NCBI GenBank assembly: GCA_910583795.1
Contig: CAJTZQ010000105.1
Location: 1-8,647, forward strand
Direction: 5' to 3'
DNA length: 8,647 nt
DNA from: an uncultured Muribaculaceae bacterium
GTDB lineage: Bacteria > Bacteroidota > Bacteroidia > Bacteroidales > Muribaculaceae
Shown here in pieces: positions 5,889 to 8,647 of the stretch. Below the pieces are notes generated by a model that was not told the origin of the DNA, made no database searches, and worked only from the letters and a program-made list of their open reading frames with translations. Made by a program: the position numbers and the translations under genes. Numbering within the stretch: position 1 is the stretch's first letter; each line of letters begins with the position of its first letter.

Positions 5889-8363
5889 TCATTCCCGATA
5901 ATATACCCTCTTTACTCGGGGGGACACGGAAGTGAGAATTTCGTAGGGTATTGTATCGAGAAGGTCGGCAAGACGTTGCACGGGTGCGTGCGGACCGAAT
6001 ATTTCAACGGCATCCCCAACCTTGCAGTCTATACCTGTCACATCGATCATACACGCATCCATGCAGATATTCCCGATTGTCGGGGCATCCTGACCATTTA
6101 CTTTTACACAGATGTTGCCTCTGCCGAAATGTCGGTTCATGCCGTCGGCATATCCGATAGGGATTGTTGCGATCTTTGATCTGCGTTTCAATACTCCCTT
6201 CCTTCCATAGCCTATGGTTTCCCCTTCGTCCCATTCTCTGATGGCGATGATGACAGTGCGGAGGGTAGACACCACGGCAAGTGGTTTTTCAATCTCTTCC
6301 AGCAATGTGTTCGCGCCGTATAATCCTATCCCGAGGCGTGCCATATCATAATGATGCTCCGGGAATCGAAGTATGCCTGCGCTGTTGAGTACGTGGCGTT
6401 TTACGGGATAAGGAATCTTATTGAGAATCTGTTCTGTCATCTCTTTGAAGCGAGAAAGCTGTAGCTCGGTATAGTCGTCCATGTCAACGCAGTCGGATGT
6501 GGCAAGATGGGAGAACATCGAAGACAATTTCACAGCCTTTTGCCCTGAAATAATCTCCGCCACTTCATCAAGTTCTTCAGGAATAAATCCGGTGCGATGC
6601 ATTCCGGTGTCAAGTTTTAGATGAATCGGATAATTTTCGATACCGTTTTTCTCCGCCTCTTTTATCACGTCTTTAAGCATTTCCATGCTGTAGATTTCCG
6701 GTTCAAGACGGTTGGCAAACATAGATTTATAGTTCACGACTTTGGGATTCATCACCATGATGGGCATCCGGATTCCGTTTTTGCGGAGATCGATCCCCTC
6801 GTCAAGTACTGCAACCGCAAGATATGCCGCGCCGCAATCCTGCATGGTTTTTGCTATCTCATAGCTTCCGGCTCCATATCCCGATGCCTTGACCATTGCC
6901 ACGATTCCTGTCCCTGAAGGGAGATGGCTGCGGAAATAATTATAATTGCTGACTATTGCATCAAGGTTTACTTCAAGCACCGTTTCATGCTTGCGTGCCT
7001 CAAGAAGTTCATTTATGCGTTCAAATTCAAATTCCGGAGCCCCTTTCAGTAAAATGATCTCCGAGACGAAATCTGAAGTGGATAGAGTGTCAAGAAGTTG
7101 ATCGGTGGTTTCAAAAAATTGAGCTCCTTCAGGGAATAGCCGGGCATGTTTCTTCATCTCTTTCCCGACCCCTATAAACCGCTCGACTCCAGATTCTTTA
7201 ACGGCGGTGGCAATTGCAGTATAGATATCCGTCAAGGGCGACGTTTCATGTCTTATGTCGCTCATCACAAGGACCGAGTGCTGTTCCGGCATTTTCCTGC
7301 GCATCATGAAATTTACGGCTGGGAGCAACGATGAGAAATCGCTTGTGTATGAATCAAGGATAACGGAGCATCCGTTAACACCCTCGCTGACATTAAGGCG
7401 TGTGCCTATTTTATGTAGGCATTTAAATCTTTCAGCAATCACTTCAGGGCTGACCTCTTCAAGAAGCATTAAGGCGAGGGCGCCTGCAGCGTTTTCGATA
7501 TCTGCTTCGTTTTCCAACGCCCCATTCAATGAATGTCTTTCCCCTTTGTAAGTCCACGACAGCTCCCTTATTCCTGATCTGTTAGGCGTGCCGCATTCTA
7601 TGTATAAGGATGCCGACGGATCGGTTGTTGACCATGCCAACACATTCTTTCCTTCAAGATAAGGGGCAAGCGCGTTTCTAAGCAGTTTTGAGTCGGCATT
7701 GAAAATTATATTTTTTACATTATTTCCACCGGCGAGCAAAGCTTTTTCCGCACTCTTTTCCTCCAAGGATTCAAATCCCTCTGAATGGGCATCTCCAATG
7801 TTTGTGAAGATCACTGTGTCTGGACAGATACATTCGGCAAGCGTCTTCATCTCTCCTTTGCGGGAGATTCCTGCTTCGATGATGGCGATGGCTGTTGAGT
7901 CTTCTATTTCCCACATTGAAAGGGGCACCCCTATCTGTGAATTATAGCTTCTTGGTGAGCGGGCGATCTCTTTCAAAGGTTCCATTAACTGAAAAATCCA
8001 CTCCTTTAGGGTAGTTTTCCCTCGACTGCCTGTGATGGCGACTCTCTCACACGTTTTCTTTCTGGCAAGGGAGGCTGTTTCCCTTAAAGCTCGGATGGTA
8101 TTGTCTGTTTTCAAAATGACAGCATCCGGACACTGATTCATGTTTTCCGGCACATATTCCGCCACAAAGAATCTCACGCCTTTATTGTAAAGATCACGCA
8201 TGTATTTGTGTCCGTCATTTCCTCCGGGGGTGTGTATGGCGAAAAAGAGTGAGGATTCAGGGCGCATAAGACTGCGCGAATCCGTAAGAAGGGTATCGAT
8301 TGTGTTTCCAGAGTCGCATTTAAGACCCAGCGCTGAAGCGATTTCAGAGATAGTGGATTTCAT
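5889..8363 (-). CDS. murF-alr: Bifunctional MurF ligase / alanine racemase fusion
   Basis: This 824-residue cytoplasmic fusion is known in Bacteroidetes. The MurF part (about 1-450) adds D-Ala-D-Ala to the UDP-MurNAc-tripeptide using ATP. It shows the P-loop TGSRGKTT (111-118), YNSQIGVPLSMW (140-151), EAGISRKGEM (163-172), TNIGDAHSEGF (187-197) and DSYTSD (337-342). The alanine racemase part (about 460-824) makes D-Ala with pyridoxal phosphate. It has K492 in MVKASGYGAG as the Schiff-base lysine, KLDTGMHR (583-590), MARLGIGLYG (674-683), Y738 in IGYADG as the probable second catalytic base, and NICMDACMIDV (765-775). Both halves are full length, so both activities should be present. Within MurF, R114 replaces the asparagine usual in the P-loop, and DSYT replaces the common DxYN. 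The gene is monocistronic here, with a good promoter upstream at 8485-8516. Confidence 0.95.
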   Translation of the reverse strand: MKSTISEIASALGLKCDSGNTIDTLLTDSRSLMRPESSLFFAIHTPGGNDGHKYMRDLYNKGVRFFVAEYVPENMNQCPDAVILKTDNTIRALRETASLARKKTCERVAITGSRGKTTLKEWIFQLMEPLKEIARSPRSYNSQIGVPLSMWEIEDSTAIAIIEAGISRKGEMKTLAECICPDTVIFTNIGDAHSEGFESLEEKSAEKALLAGGNNVKNIIFNADSKLLRNALAPYLEGKNVLAWSTTDPSASLYIECGTPNRSGIRELSWTYKGERHSLNGALENEADIENAAGALALMLLEEVSPEVIAERFKCLHKIGTRLNVSEGVNGCSVILDSYTSDFSSLLPAVNFMMRRKMPEQHSVLVMSDIRHETSPLTDIYTAIATAVKESGVERFIGVGKEMKKHARLFPEGAQFFETTDQLLDTLSTSDFVSEIILLKGAPEFEFERINELLEARKHETVLEVNLDAIVSNYNYFRSHLPSGTGIVAMVKASGYGAGSYEIAKTMQDCGAAYLAVAVLDEGIDLRKNGIRMPIMVMNPKVVNYKSMFANRLEPEIYSMEMLKDVIKEAEKNGIENYPIHLKLDTGMHRTGFIPEELDEVAEIISGQKAVKLSSMFSHLATSDCVDMDDYTELQLSRFKEMTEQILNKIPYPVKRHVLNSAGILRFPEHHYDMARLGIGLYGANTLLEEIEKPLAVVSTLRTVIIAIREWDEGETIGYGRKGVLKRRSKIATIPIGYADGMNRHFGRGNICVKVNGQDAPTIGNICMDACMIDVTGIDCKVGDAVEIFGPHAPVQRLADLLDTIPYEILTSVSPRVKRVYYRE

Positions 8364-8423
8364 AACAAGTAATTATGTAATGCTATGGGGAGAGTAATAT
8401 AATGAAGAGGAATGCTCTAAAAG

Positions 8424-8441
8424 TTTAAATGATTTAAATGA
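8424..8441. repeat. Two tandem copies of TTTAAATGA
   Basis: The 9-bp unit occurs at 8424-8432 and 8433-8441, within the predicted murF-alr leader. In such AT-rich DNA this may be chance. No function is assigned. Confidence 0.4.
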
Positions 8442-8484
8442 AGAAATTTAGTCTACTTAAAAAATTTAAACCTTATTTTTGATT

Positions 8485-8516
8485 CAAAATTACAATTTCT
8501 GTATCAATAAAACAAA
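8485..8516 (-). promoter_or_regulatory. Promoter of murF-alr
   Basis: On the minus strand, TTTG (8516-8513), a 20-nt spacer and TAATTTTG (8492-8485) match the Bacteroidetes TTTG / TAnnTTTG promoter. The start of transcription would be near 8478-8481, giving an AT-rich leader of about 115 nt. The palindromic repeat begins only 2 bp beyond the -33 box, so the element itself supplies the DNA upstream of the promoter. Confidence 0.7.
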
Positions 8517-8518
8517 TC

Positions 8519-8647
8519 ATTTAGAAACTGTTTAAATTTATTTGTTGAAGGAATTGAGAGGATTTGTAGAGCAGATTTTTGATATTTATGAAGGAGTTAT
8601 GGGGTTCCATAATGACTGAATAAATATCATAAAGATGCCGGCAAAGA
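8519..8647. repeat. 5' part of the ~171-bp palindromic repeat (right copy)
   Basis: This copy begins with the terminus ATTTAGAAACTGTTTAAA (from 8519), the reverse complement of the left copy's end at 72-97. It runs through the centre, TTATGG (8597-8602), GGTT, CCATAA (8607-8612), and leaves the window at 8647. Around the same centre, GATATTTAT (8581-8589) pairs with ATAAATATC (8620-8628), and with the left copy's 3' half the pairing continues outward (ATTGAG with CTCAAT, TTTGT with ACAAA) to the termini. The repeat is in the same orientation as the left copy. It contains no ORF. Confidence 0.8.

Noticed and set aside
5877..5899. ATCGG...CCGAT stem as a bidirectional terminator between xseB and murF-alr
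   Set aside because: The stem is only five base pairs with a 13-nt loop, lies partly inside the murF-alr coding end and has no T-run on either strand.
6621..6917. Plus-strand open frame inside the alanine racemase region
   Set aside because: The translation is histidine- and phenylalanine-rich with no family resemblance, and the opposite strand encodes conserved Alr motifs across the same bases.

Overview
The window looks like chromosomal DNA of a Bacteroidales bacterium, possibly of the Muribaculaceae. The evidence is a fused MurF-alanine racemase gene, a DUF4831 gene, Bacteroidetes-type promoter boxes (TTTG, 20-nt spacer, TAnnTTTG) and start codons mostly without Shine-Dalgarno sequences. 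The family-level guess is inference. Six protein genes are intact and their products are mostly housekeeping enzymes. I see no phage, CRISPR, toxin-antitoxin or transposase gene and no tRNA or rRNA.

Layout: (1) 1-97 is the 3' part of a dispersed palindromic repeat. (2) 105-1157 (-) encodes a UDP-glucuronate 4-epimerase-like sugar-nucleotide epimerase. (3) 1158-1469 is a divergent intergenic region with a promoter-like box facing left, a strong promoter facing right, an 11-bp inverted repeat over the rightward -33 box and a leader hairpin. (4) 1470-5877 (+) is a probable operon: nnr (NAD(P)HX repair), a secreted DUF4831 protein, xseA, a hairpin-ended intergenic element, then xseB. (5) 5889-8363 (-) encodes the MurF-Alr fusion, convergent with xseB. 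(6) 8364-8518 holds its promoter. (7) 8519-8647 is the 5' part of a second copy of the palindromic repeat.

The functions are nucleotide-cofactor repair (Nnr), DNA repair (exonuclease VII, XseA+XseB), peptidoglycan precursor synthesis (D-Ala production and ligation in one polypeptide) and a UDP-uronic acid step for surface polysaccharide. DUF4831 is the only gene without a known function.

The most unusual content is non-coding. The two edge repeats are in direct orientation and together rebuild an element of about 171 bp that is an imperfect palindrome from end to end, with 25-26 bp inverted termini and a central TTATGG-GGTT-CCATAA hairpin. One copy ends 7 bp beyond the epimerase stop and the other begins 2 bp from the murF-alr -33 box. 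A second, unrelated hairpin-ended element separates xseA from xseB. I found no clear new protein system. The repeats and the nnr upstream region deserve the second look.
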